DNA from: an uncultured Pelagibacteraceae bacterium
GTDB taxonomy: Bacteria > Pseudomonadota > Alphaproteobacteria > Pelagibacterales > Pelagibacteraceae
Length of the DNA: 64,000 bases
Assembly: GCA_902597055.1 (NCBI GenBank)
Contig: CACJWG010000002.1
Span: 1 to 64,000 of the forward strand
Direction of reading: 5' to 3'
In this document: piece by piece, positions 29,963-38,451 of the stretch
Layout: every line of letters begins with the position of its first letter
Position numbering within the stretch: the first letter of the stretch is position 1
Position numbers and translations under genes: made by a program
Notes under the pieces: generated by a model
What the model was told of the DNA's origin: nothing
Databases searched by the model: none
Seen by the model: only the letters and a program-made list of their open reading frames with translations

Positions 29963-31321
29963 TTATTTAAGTTGATTGAATAGCTCAGGTGGAATTCCTT
30001 TTTCCATTAAGCCTTTTGTATTTCCTTTTGACATCTTTTTCATCATGTCAGACATCATTTTAAATTGTTTTAACAATTTATTGATAGTGGCAATATCTGT
30101 TCCAGAGCCATTAGCAATTCTTTTTTTTCTTGAACCATCGATAATTTTTGGATTTTCCCTTTCTTTTTTAGTCATTGAAAGTATTACCGCTTCATTTTGT
30201 GTAATTATTTTTTCGTCAACACCAGCTTGGTCCATTTGCGATTTTATTTTTGAAACTCCAGGTAAAAAAGACATAACACCCTCTAGTCCTCCCATTTTTT
30301 TCATTTGTCTTAATTGTGAAAGATAGTCCTCTAAAGAAAACTGACCTTTCCTTAAACTCTCCTCAGTTTCTTTGAGTTTTTCCTCGTCAATTTCGTCAGC
30401 TGCTTTTTCTACAAGGGATACAATATCCCCCATTCCCAAAATTCTGTTAGCAATTCTATCAGGATGAAAACTTTCAAAATTTTCTATTTTTTCTCCAATA
30501 CCTAAAAATTTTATTGGAACATTTGCAATATGTTTCATGCTTAATGCAGCTCCACCTCTACCATCACCGTCAGCTCGAGTTAATATTATTCCAGTAACCT
30601 TTACTGTATTAGAAAATTCTTTAGCAACACTCGCAGCTACTTGTCCAGTTAATGAGTCTGCAACAAGTATAGTCTCTGTTGGTTTAATTACTTCTTCGAT
30701 TTGTTTTATCTCAGACATCATCTGTAGATCTATTTGAGTTCTTCCAGCAGTATCAAAAATAATTACATCTGACCCATTTAAATTAGCTGCAGATAGGGCT
30801 CTTCTGCAAATGTCAGCTGGAATTTGATCTTTTATAACTGGCAAGGTTTGGATATTATTTTGCTCGCCCAAAATTTTTAGTTGTTCCTGAGCAGCTGGTC
30901 TATAAATATCTAAACTTACCATCATAATTTTTTTCTTATTATTTTTTTCTAAAAATTTTGAGAGTTTTGCAGTTGTGGTTGTTTTTCCTGAACCTTGTAA
31001 ACCAACCATCATTATTGTTACCGGTGGATTGGACTTTAAATTAATTTCTTGATTGCTATCACCTAAAAATGAAACAAGCTCATCGTGAACAATTTTAACA
31101 ACCATTTGTCCTGGAGCTGTGGATCTTATTATTTCTTTTCCTAATAATTTTGGTTTAACTTTTGTTTCAAAGTCTTTTACTACCTCTAGCGATACATCTG
31201 CTTCTAGTAAAGCTTGTCTAATAAGCTTAAGACCCTCATCAACCTGTTTTTCATTTAGGGATGGCGCCTTTTTAAATGTATCGAGTATTCCCTCGAATTT
31301 ATTTGTCAAATTTTCAAACAT
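29963..31321 (-). CDS. ffh: Signal recognition particle GTPase Ffh
   Basis: SRP54-type GTPase that targets nascent membrane proteins to FtsY. Domains: N (from [11 protein letters not shown]), G ([31 protein letters not shown]) and a methionine-rich M domain containing the RNA-binding RIANGSGT segment. The frame is open to 31402, but the added 27 residues lie inside a stem-rich leader and are unlike any Ffh. The ATG at 31321 gives the canonical N-terminus, 452 residues, preceded by GGAAG 5 bases upstream. It opens the 26-kb minus-strand run. Confidence 0.97.
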   Translation of the reverse strand: MFENLTNKFEGILDTFKKAPSLNEKQVDEGLKLIRQALLEADVSLEVVKDFETKVKPKLLGKEIIRSTAPGQMVVKIVHDELVSFLGDSNQEINLKSNPPVTIMMVGLQGSGKTTTTAKLSKFLEKNNKKKIMMVSLDIYRPAAQEQLKILGEQNNIQTLPVIKDQIPADICRRALSAANLNGSDVIIFDTAGRTQIDLQMMSEIKQIEEVIKPTETILVADSLTGQVAASVAKEFSNTVKVTGIILTRADGDGRGGAALSMKHIANVPIKFLGIGEKIENFESFHPDRIANRILGMGDIVSLVEKAADEIDEEKLKETEESLRKGQFSLEDYLSQLRQMKKMGGLEGVMSFLPGVSKIKSQMDQAGVDEKIITQNEAVILSMTKKERENPKIIDGSRKKRIANGSGTDIATINKLLKQFKMMSDMMKKMSKGNTKGLMEKGIPPELFNQLK

Positions 31322-31418
31322 AATTTCTTCCAGCAGCAATCGCACCAGTGGGCGAACCCTCGCTGACTGGTGTCGATCTCTTTGTTTCCAAAGACACCGC
31401 AAAATGCTGTTTTTGCGG
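31322..31418 (-). ncRNA. Structured ffh 5' leader, candidate cis-regulatory RNA
   Basis: Read on the minus strand, three hairpins precede ffh. A: 8-base stem CCGCAAAA/TTTTGCGG (31397-31418). B: six-base stem with GAAA tetraloop (31379-31394), extendable to 31369-31398. C: CACCAGT/ACTGGTG (31343-31372) enclosing GGG-UUCG-CCC. The long forms of B and C share bases and would be mutually exclusive. The loop of A (ACAGCA) can pair with UGCUG just upstream of the GGAAG ribosome-binding site, a pseudoknot-like contact. It does not contain the GGAA/AGCAG core of SRP RNA. Function and any ligand are unknown. Confidence 0.55.
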
Positions 31419-31430
31419 AAGTTGTGAGAA

Positions 31431-31456
31431 ACTATAATAGAGGTTCAAAAAGTCAA
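31431..31456 (-). promoter_or_regulatory. Candidate ffh promoter, overlapping dapF -10 element
   Basis: On the minus strand, TTGACT (31456-31451) precedes TATAGT (31436-31431) with a short 14-base spacer. A shifted, weaker -35 (TTATTG) gives 17. On the plus strand a perfect TATAAT (31433-31438) sits 41 bases before the dapF ATG. The two promoters would overlap back to back. Short-motif evidence only. Confidence 0.35.
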
Positions 31457-31478
31457 TAAATAAGTTAAGTATTATTAT

Positions 31479-32291
31479 ATGGATTTTAAAGCTTATAAAA
31501 TGGATGGACTTGGAAATGACTTCGTCATAATTGATCAACGTGAAAAAAAATATGATCTAAACAATTCTCAAATAAAAAAAATTTGTGACAGAAGCAATAT
31601 TGGTTGTGATCAACTAATTCTTATAGATAAAAGTGATAAATTTGATGCATTTCTTACTTTTAAAAATTCAGATGGCTCAGACTCCGCAGCATGTGGAAAT
31701 GGAACTAGATGTGTAGCTAGCTTGTTATCAAAAGAAAGTTCAAAAAACTTTATTACTGTTGAAACTTCTTCAGGAAAATTAGAGTCGAAAATATTAAAAA
31801 ATAATTTGATTCAAACAAACATTGGAAAACCAAAAACTAATTGGGATCAAATACCTCTAAGCGAGAAAATTGATACAAAAAAAATTAAAGTTATGGTTGG
31901 TGATATTGGGTTTTTAGGAACAGCAATTAATGTTGGAAATCCTCACATTATTTTTTTTATAAACGAATTAGAAAAAATCGAAATTGAAAAAGTTGGACCG
32001 ATCGTAGAAAATCATGAATTATTTCCTGAAAAAGTTAATGTTACTTTTGCAAAAGAGCAAAGTAAAAACCATTTTAAAGTATTACACTGGGAAAGGGGAG
32101 CTGGTCTTACAAAAGCATGTGGAACTGCAGCATGTGCAACCGCTGTAGCTGGTGAAATTAATGGTATTTCAAAATTTCCAACTGAAATAGAATTTAAATT
32201 AGGAAAAATTAAAATCAATAAAGATGAACAAGGAAACGTTATTATGGAAGGTTTGGTCTCAGAAGTTGAGCATATTGATATAAATTTATGA
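31479..32291 (+). CDS. dapF: Diaminopimelate epimerase
   Basis: PLP-independent racemase converting LL- to meso-diaminopimelate for peptidoglycan and lysine. The two catalytic cysteines are visible in SAACGNGTRCVA (about residue 73) and KACGTAACATAV (about residue 211). The N-terminus YKMDGLGNDFVIID is the family hallmark. 270 residues is normal. No strong Shine-Dalgarno is seen; a TATAAT lies 41 bases upstream. Its stop overlaps the ftsY start (ATGA). Confidence 0.96.
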   Translation: MDFKAYKMDGLGNDFVIIDQREKKYDLNNSQIKKICDRSNIGCDQLILIDKSDKFDAFLTFKNSDGSDSAACGNGTRCVASLLSKESSKNFITVETSSGKLESKILKNNLIQTNIGKPKTNWDQIPLSEKIDTKKIKVMVGDIGFLGTAINVGNPHIIFFINELEKIEIEKVGPIVENHELFPEKVNVTFAKEQSKNHFKVLHWERGAGLTKACGTAACATAVAGEINGISKFPTEIEFKLGKIKINKDEQGNVIMEGLVSEVEHIDINL

Positions 32292-33202
32292 TTAATATTT
32301 TTCAAAAATTTAAGGATGGCTTAAAAAAAACTACGTCAAATTTTTCAAAAGGTATAAAAGACATTGTAGTTAACAAAGAAATTGACGATAAAACTTTAGA
32401 AGAAATTGAGGAATTTTTAATTCAATCAGACGTTGGAGTTGAGGCTTCATCAGAGATTAGACAACAAATAGCTAATAGTAGAATTGATCCAAGTAAAAAT
32501 AAACTGGATGAGATTAATAAAATTCTTAAAGAATATATTCTCTCATTAATGAAACCTTTAGAAAATAAAAATTTTTTTCATCAATCTAATGAAAATAGAA
32601 CAATTTTAGTTTCAGGTGTTAATGGAGTAGGAAAAACAACTACAATTGGGAAAATGTCTAAAATATTTCAAAATAATAATAATAAAACAGTGCTAGCTGC
32701 TTGTGACACCTTTAGAGCTGCAGCAATAGATCAATTAGAAAACTGGTCAAAAAAAGTTGGAAGCGAAATAATAAAATCAGAGGCAGGAAGTGATCCTGCG
32801 TCTGTTGCTTTTAAGGCAATGGAATATTCAAAAAAAAATAAAATTCATACAGTTTTGATAGATACAGCTGGTAGATTGCAGAACAAGAAAAACTTGATGG
32901 ATGAGTATAAAAAAATTGCAAAAGTTGTTAAAAAAGTTGACAACAATGCGCCTCATGATGTTGTTCTAATCTTGGATGCAACCTCAGGACAAAATGTAAT
33001 AAATCAAGTGACAGAATTTAATAATATTATCCCTTTAACTGGCCTAGTTATGACAAAACTTGATGGCACTGCAAAAGGAGGAATACTAATTGCTGCTGCA
33101 AAAAAATTTAAACTTCCAATAATTGCAATAGGTCTTGGTGAAAAAGAGGATGATTTACAATCTTTTGATGCTGTAACTTTTGCAGAAAATTTTTTAAGTT
33201 AA
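32288..33202 (+). CDS. ftsY: Signal recognition particle receptor FtsY (short form)
   Basis: SRP receptor GTPase, partner of Ffh. The NG domain is complete: GVNGVGKTTTIGKMS (G1), DTFRAAAIDQLE (I-box), DTAGRLQ (G3) and TKLDGTAKGG (G4). At 304 residues it lacks the long acidic A domain of E. coli FtsY. Membrane contact would rely on an N-terminal amphipathic helix (FQKFKDGLKKTTSNFSKGI). It is co-transcribed with dapF and lies head to head with ffh. It ends 6 bases from the convergent hydrolase gene. Confidence 0.96.
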   Translation: MINIFQKFKDGLKKTTSNFSKGIKDIVVNKEIDDKTLEEIEEFLIQSDVGVEASSEIRQQIANSRIDPSKNKLDEINKILKEYILSLMKPLENKNFFHQSNENRTILVSGVNGVGKTTTIGKMSKIFQNNNNKTVLAACDTFRAAAIDQLENWSKKVGSEIIKSEAGSDPASVAFKAMEYSKKNKIHTVLIDTAGRLQNKKNLMDEYKKIAKVVKKVDNNAPHDVVLILDATSGQNVINQVTEFNNIIPLTGLVMTKLDGTAKGGILIAAAKKFKLPIIAIGLGEKEDDLQSFDAVTFAENFLS

Positions 33203-33208
33203 GAAAAA

Positions 33209-34021
33209 TCAATTTAATTCATTAATAAAATTTTTAATATTCCCTAAAAGTTCTTGATCAAAATCCATCATGTGATCATCCCCTGACTTAAAATAACTAA
33301 ATTTTGGCTCTGAAAAACTTTCAAACATTCTTTTTCCCATACTAAATGGAACAATGTTATCTTTATCTCCGTGCATAACTAGTTTAGGGGAAGTTATTTT
33401 GCTAATTTTATTAATGGAGTCATATCTATCTTTCAACAATAAGTTCACTGGTAAATAAGGATAATAAATTTTTGAAAGTTCTACCATTGAGGTAAAAGGG
33501 GACTCTAATATTATTCCCGCAAATGGAAATTTAGAACCAAGGTCCACTGCAACAGCTGTTCCTAGAGATTCTCCGTAAAGAATGATATTGTTATCACCAA
33601 TGTTGTTTGAATTTAACCACCTCTTCGCTGCCATTGAGTCGTTGTACAAACCTTCCTCTGTTGGTTTTCCCTCATTTCCACTGAAACCTCTGTAAGCAAT
33701 AATTAAATAATTTACCTCTAGTTCAGCTATCTCGTTTAGTTTGTAAATTCTATTTTGTAGATTTCCTGCATTCCCATGAAAAAACAGCAATGTCTTATAT
33801 TTCTTGTCTTTAAAATGGTGCCAACCAATTAATTTATTATCTGACTTAACGAACACCTTTTCAATCTTATGTGTCAGTTTGTTCTCATCTAAATAGTTAT
33901 TTTCGTTAGGATGATATAATAATTTTCTCTGCAACAGAAAAATTACCAAACAAACAATTACATAAATAGTGATTAAACTAATTAAAATATTGAAGATAAG
34001 CATAATTTTTTTATTAAACAT
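33209..34021 (-). CDS. Membrane-anchored alpha/beta hydrolase (BEM46/S33-like)
   Basis: A 270-residue protein with an N-terminal membrane anchor (residues about 7-29) and a serine-hydrolase domain. The oxyanion segment is FFHGNAGNL, nucleophile GESLGT (Ser near residue 150), acid MHGDKDNIVPF and His in SGDDHMMDF. The pattern fits the alpha/beta-hydrolases often named BEM46-like; the true substrate is unknown. It is one base from the EamA gene and last in the organic-acid block. Confidence 0.85.
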   Translation of the reverse strand: MFNKKIMLIFNILISLITIYVIVCLVIFLLQRKLLYHPNENNYLDENKLTHKIEKVFVKSDNKLIGWHHFKDKKYKTLLFFHGNAGNLQNRIYKLNEIAELEVNYLIIAYRGFSGNEGKPTEEGLYNDSMAAKRWLNSNNIGDNNIILYGESLGTAVAVDLGSKFPFAGIILESPFTSMVELSKIYYPYLPVNLLLKDRYDSINKISKITSPKLVMHGDKDNIVPFSMGKRMFESFSEPKFSYFKSGDDHMMDFDQELLGNIKNFINELN

Positions 34022-34022
34022 T

Positions 34023-34907
34023 CTAAGCCTTTTTTCTTACCAGATAAACTCCAAGGAAAACAAGAAATGTTCCATATAAATGGAAAAGTTCTAATGTCTC
34101 ACCAAAAAATAATATGCCATAAAATGCTCCATAAACTGTAAATAAATACAAAGTAAATCCTGTCGTTGTAGCACCGAGATATTTTTGAGTGTAAGTATAC
34201 AATATAAAAGCAATTATTCCTGGTGAAATTGCAGCAAATATAACCCAAAAGAAAAATTTCAAATCAAATGTAGTTACGTTAATAAAATTTTGTTCAAATA
34301 TATAAAATGGTAATAAGCTTAATGCTCCAAAAAAAGAAATGGCTGTAAACCTTTCAAAAACATTTAGGGAAGATTTCCAATTAAAAAGAAATATAGAATA
34401 TAATGCCCAGCCAATTGAAGCTCCCAACATCCATAAATCTCCCTTTGTAAATTTTAAAGATATCAAAGTAGAATATTCACCTCTTACAATAATAATTAAA
34501 ACTCCTAGAAGGCATGATGAAAGGCCAATGAATTTGAAAAAATTCATTTTTTCTTTAAAAAAAAAATAAGAAATTAAAATTATAAAAATAGGTGAGGAAG
34601 TATAAATAATTCCCATGTTTATTATTGTAGTTGTCTGACCAGCTATAAATGGAAAAGCTCCACAAACTCCACAACCCATTAATCCTAAAAAGAAAAGTTC
34701 TTTATATTCTTTTAATAAAATTTTTTTTTTGGATAAAATTCCGTAATTGAACAGCATCAATAAAAGGAATACTGATAACCATCTCCAAAAAGCTAGGGAG
34801 ATAGGAGGAACAAATTCTACACCCCCTCTTGCAACTACAAGATTGCTAGCCATAAAAATAGGTTGAATAAAAAGAAGTGTGTAAGGTAAAAAATCCTTTT
34901 TTTTCAC
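34023..34907 (-). CDS. EamA/DMT-family permease
   Basis: A 294-residue protein with about ten hydrophobic helices in two EamA repeats (about residues 7-135 and 150-290), the drug/metabolite transporter architecture. It starts with FLPYTLLFIQPIFMASNLVVAR, where a short first helix leads into an Arg-Gly. Substrate unknown; members export amino acids, nucleotides or other small metabolites. It is separated from the 59-residue peptide gene by four bases and likely belongs to the amidase/TRAP transcript. Confidence 0.85.
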   Translation of the reverse strand: MKKKDFLPYTLLFIQPIFMASNLVVARGGVEFVPPISLAFWRWLSVFLLLMLFNYGILSKKKILLKEYKELFFLGLMGCGVCGAFPFIAGQTTTIINMGIIYTSSPIFIILISYFFFKEKMNFFKFIGLSSCLLGVLIIIVRGEYSTLISLKFTKGDLWMLGASIGWALYSIFLFNWKSSLNVFERFTAISFFGALSLLPFYIFEQNFINVTTFDLKFFFWVIFAAISPGIIAFILYTYTQKYLGATTTGFTLYLFTVYGAFYGILFFGETLELFHLYGTFLVFLGVYLVRKKA

Positions 34908-34911
34908 TTAG

Positions 34912-35091
34912 TTACTTAGACTTGTCAAAAAAAGCTTCGTAAATCATCATGACAATTGCACAGCCCATTAATATGTAAACAGGCAATACATCAAGAAAAC
35001 CAATCATCATTGATCTTGTTAATGTAGTAGCTAGTCCTATTAAAAAGAAGATCGCAAAAGATAATCCAACTAGTGTAGTAATTTTATTCAT
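34912..35091 (-). CDS. 59-residue two-helix membrane peptide
   Basis: A short gene filling the gap between the amidase and the EamA permease. It begins MNKITTLVGLSFAIFF, has two hydrophobic helices (about residues 6-23 and 33-51) separated by TLTRSMMIG, and ends EAFFDKSK. Its ATG overlaps the amidase stop by 8 bases and its stop is four bases before the EamA start. This exact fit within the operon supports it being expressed. It might be an accessory subunit of the permease; I recognise no family. Confidence 0.65.
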   Translation of the reverse strand: MNKITTLVGLSFAIFFLIGLATTLTRSMMIGFLDVLPVYILMGCAIVMMIYEAFFDKSK

Positions 35092-36421
35092 TAAATTTTT
35101 TACTTTCTTTTTCTAGCCAATTAGCAACACCTAAAAATCTTTGATCATCATATTTGTCACCAATTAACTGAAGTCCTAATGGTAAATTATTTTCTCCCTG
35201 AAGTAAAGGAAGAGAAATTGCAGGTGTGTGCATATAAGACCAAACTCTGTTGAAATCAGCACTTCCAGTGCTTTTCAAACCTTTATCAGCCACACCCGTG
35301 CTACATGGACTTAATACTCCATGATAGTCCTCAAAAACTTCTTTATATGACTCATAACTTCTGCTCATAAAATCAACTGCATCGAGATATTCTTTTGCTG
35401 AATGTTTCATTCCTCGAGAAATTGCCGTTTGCATTTCTTTTGAAAGTTTATTTTTAGATTTCTTATAATAAACTTGAAAATTATTTGCTAAATCAGTTTC
35501 ATGAATAATCCGATGGTATTTATCAATATCTTTAAAATAAGAGGGTGTATCAAATACTTCTATATTTTTTTTAAAAGATTTTATAAAAAATTCAAAAGAC
35601 TCTCTCGATTTTTTATCAATTTTTTTCCAACTTTCAGTTTTATAAAATATAAATTTTGGATCAAACATTGGGCCTTTTTTACATTCCTCCAACATAAATT
35701 CGGATGAATAATGAATAGTTGCTTTATCGTATGAGTCTTTTTTAATTAAAACTTTAGCTAATAAAGCAACATCTTCTACAGTTTTTCCAAAAACTCCAAT
35801 ATGGTCCAAATGATAGGATGTTCTTAAAACTCCATTTCGTGAAATTAAACCATAACTTGGTTTATAACCCACTACCCCACAGTAAGATGCAGGTCTTATT
35901 ACCGAACCTCCAGTTTGTGATCCAATTGATAGTGGTGCCATGTGGGATGCTATAACAGCAGCAGAACCACTTGAGGATCCACCTGGTGTTCTAGAATAAT
36001 CATGAGGGTTTCTAGTTTCTGGAGGAGCAAGAAATGCTAGTTCCGATGTATTAGTTTTACCCATTATAAGGGCTCCAGCAGATTTTAATAAGTCTACTAT
36101 TTCAGCATTTTGAGACTCGGTTTTACCTTTTCTTAAAACAGTTCCACATTCAGTTGGCATATCGTAGGTTCCAATTATATCTTTAAGTGCTACTGGAATG
36201 CCATGAAGAGGTCCAACCGACTTTCCAGATCTTCTATGCTCATCCGCCTCTTCAGCTTTTTCTAAAAGAAGTTTTTTATCAAAATGAGCCCATGCCTTTA
36301 CATCTTTTTCAAATTTATTTATTTGCTCAATATATGATTTACATAAATCAACAGAGTTTAAATCTGAATTTCTAATTTTTTCCGCAATTTCGGAAACTGA
36401 TAATGTAAAGATATTGGACAT
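35084..36421 (-). CDS. Amidase-signature family hydrolase
   Basis: A 445-residue Ser-cisSer-Lys hydrolase related to GatA. The catalytic Lys is in VALKDIIGT (about residue 78). The Gly/Ser-rich signature GGSSSGSAAVIAS and nucleophile region GSQTGGSVIRPASYCG (about 150-185) are intact. There are no gatB or gatC neighbours, and the gene sits directly after the TRAP transporter M gene (5 bases). A metabolic amidase acting on an imported amide or related compound is therefore more likely than the tRNA amidotransferase. Substrate unknown. Confidence 0.85.
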   Translation of the reverse strand: MSNIFTLSVSEIAEKIRNSDLNSVDLCKSYIEQINKFEKDVKAWAHFDKKLLLEKAEEADEHRRSGKSVGPLHGIPVALKDIIGTYDMPTECGTVLRKGKTESQNAEIVDLLKSAGALIMGKTNTSELAFLAPPETRNPHDYSRTPGGSSSGSAAVIASHMAPLSIGSQTGGSVIRPASYCGVVGYKPSYGLISRNGVLRTSYHLDHIGVFGKTVEDVALLAKVLIKKDSYDKATIHYSSEFMLEECKKGPMFDPKFIFYKTESWKKIDKKSRESFEFFIKSFKKNIEVFDTPSYFKDIDKYHRIIHETDLANNFQVYYKKSKNKLSKEMQTAISRGMKHSAKEYLDAVDFMSRSYESYKEVFEDYHGVLSPCSTGVADKGLKSTGSADFNRVWSYMHTPAISLPLLQGENNLPLGLQLIGDKYDDQRFLGVANWLEKESKKFNE

Positions 36422-36426
36422 TAAAT

Positions 36427-37788
36427 TTACTCTGCAAATAAAACATCAGGTAGCCATAAAGCTATACCAGGAAATATGTACATCAAAACCATTGCAAGAA
36501 TTACTATTGCTAAGAAAGGCATTATTCCAGTGAATATTTGCATAAGCTCTACATTTCTACTCTGAACACCTTTTAAGTAATAAGCAGACATTGCCATTGG
36601 TGGTGTTAAAAAAGAAGTTTGTAAATTTAAAGCAATTAGCATTGCAAAGAAGTAAGGATTTACCCCGAAAAACTCAACAAGTGGCAAGAATATTGGAACA
36701 AAAATAATTAAGATTTCTGTCCATTCAAGAGGCCATCCTAACAAGAAGATTATTATTTGGGTAATTACTAAAAATTGCCATGGTTGAATATCCATTGCCT
36801 TGAAAAAAGTTTCAAAAACCTCGTGTCCTCCAAGGTATGAAAACACAGAAGCGAAGGTCCATGAACCCACAAATAACCACATTATCATCGCACTTGTTTT
36901 TGCAGTTAGAAAAACTGACTCTTTAAAATTTTTCCATTTTAAAGATTTATAAAAATATGAAAGTACTAAAGCTCCAAAAGCACCAACTGCAGCAGCCTCA
37001 GCTGGAGTGGCAAGTCCTGCCAAAATTGTACCGAGTACTAAAATTATCAAAGAAAATAATGGAACAAAAGATACTAAAACCTCTTTTAAAATTTCCGCTC
37101 TAGGAGGTATTTCCTCAGCGGCAGGTCTAGGTGCTAAAGATGGATTGAAATATGCTCTTATGATTACATAAAGAATGTACAATCCAGCTAACATTAAGCC
37201 TGGAAATATTGCAGCTGCAAAAAGTCTTAAAGGCGACAGCTGAGCTATAACAGCGTAAACAATCAACATAATGCTTGGTGGAATTAGTATTCCTAAACAA
37301 CCTCCAGAACAAATCACACCTGATGCAAATTTTTTATCATACCCAGCTCTTATCATTGCCGGCCAAGCTAGAAGTCCCATTAAAGTTACAACAGCACCAA
37401 TTATACCTGTTGCTGTCGAAAATAAAGCACAAGTTACAAGTGCTGCAACAGCCATTGATGCTGGCAGTCGATGAGATGCTAATCTTATCGCAAAAAATAA
37501 TTTTGCTACAATTCCTGCTCTTTCAACGAGATAACCCATAAAAAGAAACAAGGGGACTGCAGTTAAAACGGTGTTATCCATTATTGTATAAGTATTTTGA
37601 ACTAATAAAGAAAATATCCGATTATCGAGTAAATGATCCATCCTACTTGGATCAAAGTAAGCATAATAACCAAATCCAACTCCCATCGCTAATAAAGTGA
37701 ATGCAATTGGAAAACCTAGTAAGACAGCAAATAGAAATAAGCTCATCATTAAAATTGCTATCTCAGGATTTGTAAGTTCAAATAACAT
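36427..37788 (-). CDS. TRAP transporter large permease subunit (DctM-type)
   Basis: A 453-residue membrane protein with about twelve helices, including the DctM family segments PLFLFMGYLVERAG and SGGCLGILIPPSIMLIVYAV and a C-terminal TPPMAMSAYYLKG. It forms the sodium-driven transport channel with the small Q subunit, whose gene it overlaps by 11 bases. The matching periplasmic binding protein is encoded upstream. The TakP-like binding protein and neighbouring oxidoreductases point to a 2-oxo or 2-hydroxy acid, but this is inference. Confidence 0.95.
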   Translation of the reverse strand: MLFELTNPEIAILMMSLFLFAVLLGFPIAFTLLAMGVGFGYYAYFDPSRMDHLLDNRIFSLLVQNTYTIMDNTVLTAVPLFLFMGYLVERAGIVAKLFFAIRLASHRLPASMAVAALVTCALFSTATGIIGAVVTLMGLLAWPAMIRAGYDKKFASGVICSGGCLGILIPPSIMLIVYAVIAQLSPLRLFAAAIFPGLMLAGLYILYVIIRAYFNPSLAPRPAAEEIPPRAEILKEVLVSFVPLFSLIILVLGTILAGLATPAEAAAVGAFGALVLSYFYKSLKWKNFKESVFLTAKTSAMIMWLFVGSWTFASVFSYLGGHEVFETFFKAMDIQPWQFLVITQIIIFLLGWPLEWTEILIIFVPIFLPLVEFFGVNPYFFAMLIALNLQTSFLTPPMAMSAYYLKGVQSRNVELMQIFTGIMPFLAIVILAMVLMYIFPGIALWLPDVLFAE

Positions 37789-38365
37789 CTGCTTGATCGT
37801 CCTTTTGTGAAGTTCTCATTAATACTTTTTCTGTTTCTTCAGCGTCTGCTGATAATCTTTCTGGCCAGTGACCTGTTTTAATACATATAATCGCTCTACA
37901 CACTTCGCTGATACCCTGAATTGCTAATAACAATCCAGACAAAGGTATTATAGATTTTGCCATATAAATTTGTATTTGTGCTGGACTATTCCAGCTAGTT
38001 TCTTTTATTTTCCAAGCCAATGCTGCATATTCATATCCGTAAAATACTAAAGCTAAAATACCTGGAAAGAAAAAAATAAAATATAAAACTAAATCAATCC
38101 AACCTTGAACTCTTGTTGGAAATAATCTGTAAATAACATCTCCTCTAACGTGCGCTTCAGTTGATAAACAATAAGCGCCTGCCATCATGAAAATTGCTCC
38201 ATACATTTGCAAACTAAAATCAAAATTCCATAAAGTTGGGCTGTTAAAAGCATAGGCCATTATTACTTCATAACACGTTCCACCCATTAAAATTACTATG
38301 CACCATGAAAAAGCTTTTCCCATTGATGCACTTAAAGTGTCTGCAAATTTTATGAAAGATTTCAT
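37778..38365 (-). CDS. TRAP transporter small permease subunit (DctQ-type)
   Basis: A 195-residue membrane protein with four predicted helices and the DctQ pattern TEAHVRGDVIYRLFPTRVQGWID between helices 2 and 3. The C-terminal tail is cytoplasmic and acidic. It lies 86 bases downstream of the binding-protein gene, with a strong terminator-like hairpin in between, and overlaps the M gene. Confidence 0.93.
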   Translation of the reverse strand: MKSFIKFADTLSASMGKAFSWCIVILMGGTCYEVIMAYAFNSPTLWNFDFSLQMYGAIFMMAGAYCLSTEAHVRGDVIYRLFPTRVQGWIDLVLYFIFFFPGILALVFYGYEYAALAWKIKETSWNSPAQIQIYMAKSIIPLSGLLLAIQGISEVCRAIICIKTGHWPERLSADAEETEKVLMRTSQKDDQADVI

Positions 38366-38402
38366 AGTACTACTTTATGTTAAATTCTACCTATTAATCA
38401 AA

Positions 38403-38430
38403 CAAAAAAAAGGGGGCCAAAGGGCCCCCT
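38403..38430 (-). terminator. Intrinsic terminator between TRAP P and Q genes
   Basis: On the minus strand, GGGGGCC and GGCCCCC form a 7-base GC stem with a CTTT loop (38412-38429), followed at once by an uninterrupted T-run (38411-38403). This is the clearest intrinsic terminator in the window. It stands inside the P-Q-M operon, so partial read-through would give a large excess of binding-protein mRNA over permease mRNA. It could also protect the 3' end of the P message. Confidence 0.85.
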
Positions 38431-38451
38431 TAATTTAATTAAGATAAATCT

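Noticed and set aside
31343-31372. tRNA or tmRNA T-arm-like GGGTTCGCCC
   Set aside because: It is a UUCG-capped hairpin; no acceptor, D-arm or anticodon arm can be drawn around it.
31322-31402. 27-residue N-terminal extension of Ffh
   Set aside because: Encoded entirely inside the hairpin region and unlike any Ffh; the downstream ATG has a GGAAG site and canonical N-terminus.
31322-31418. 4.5S/SRP RNA gene near ffh
   Set aside because: Neither strand contains the conserved GGAA-tetraloop/AGCAG core of bacterial SRP RNA; the hairpins fit a leader better.
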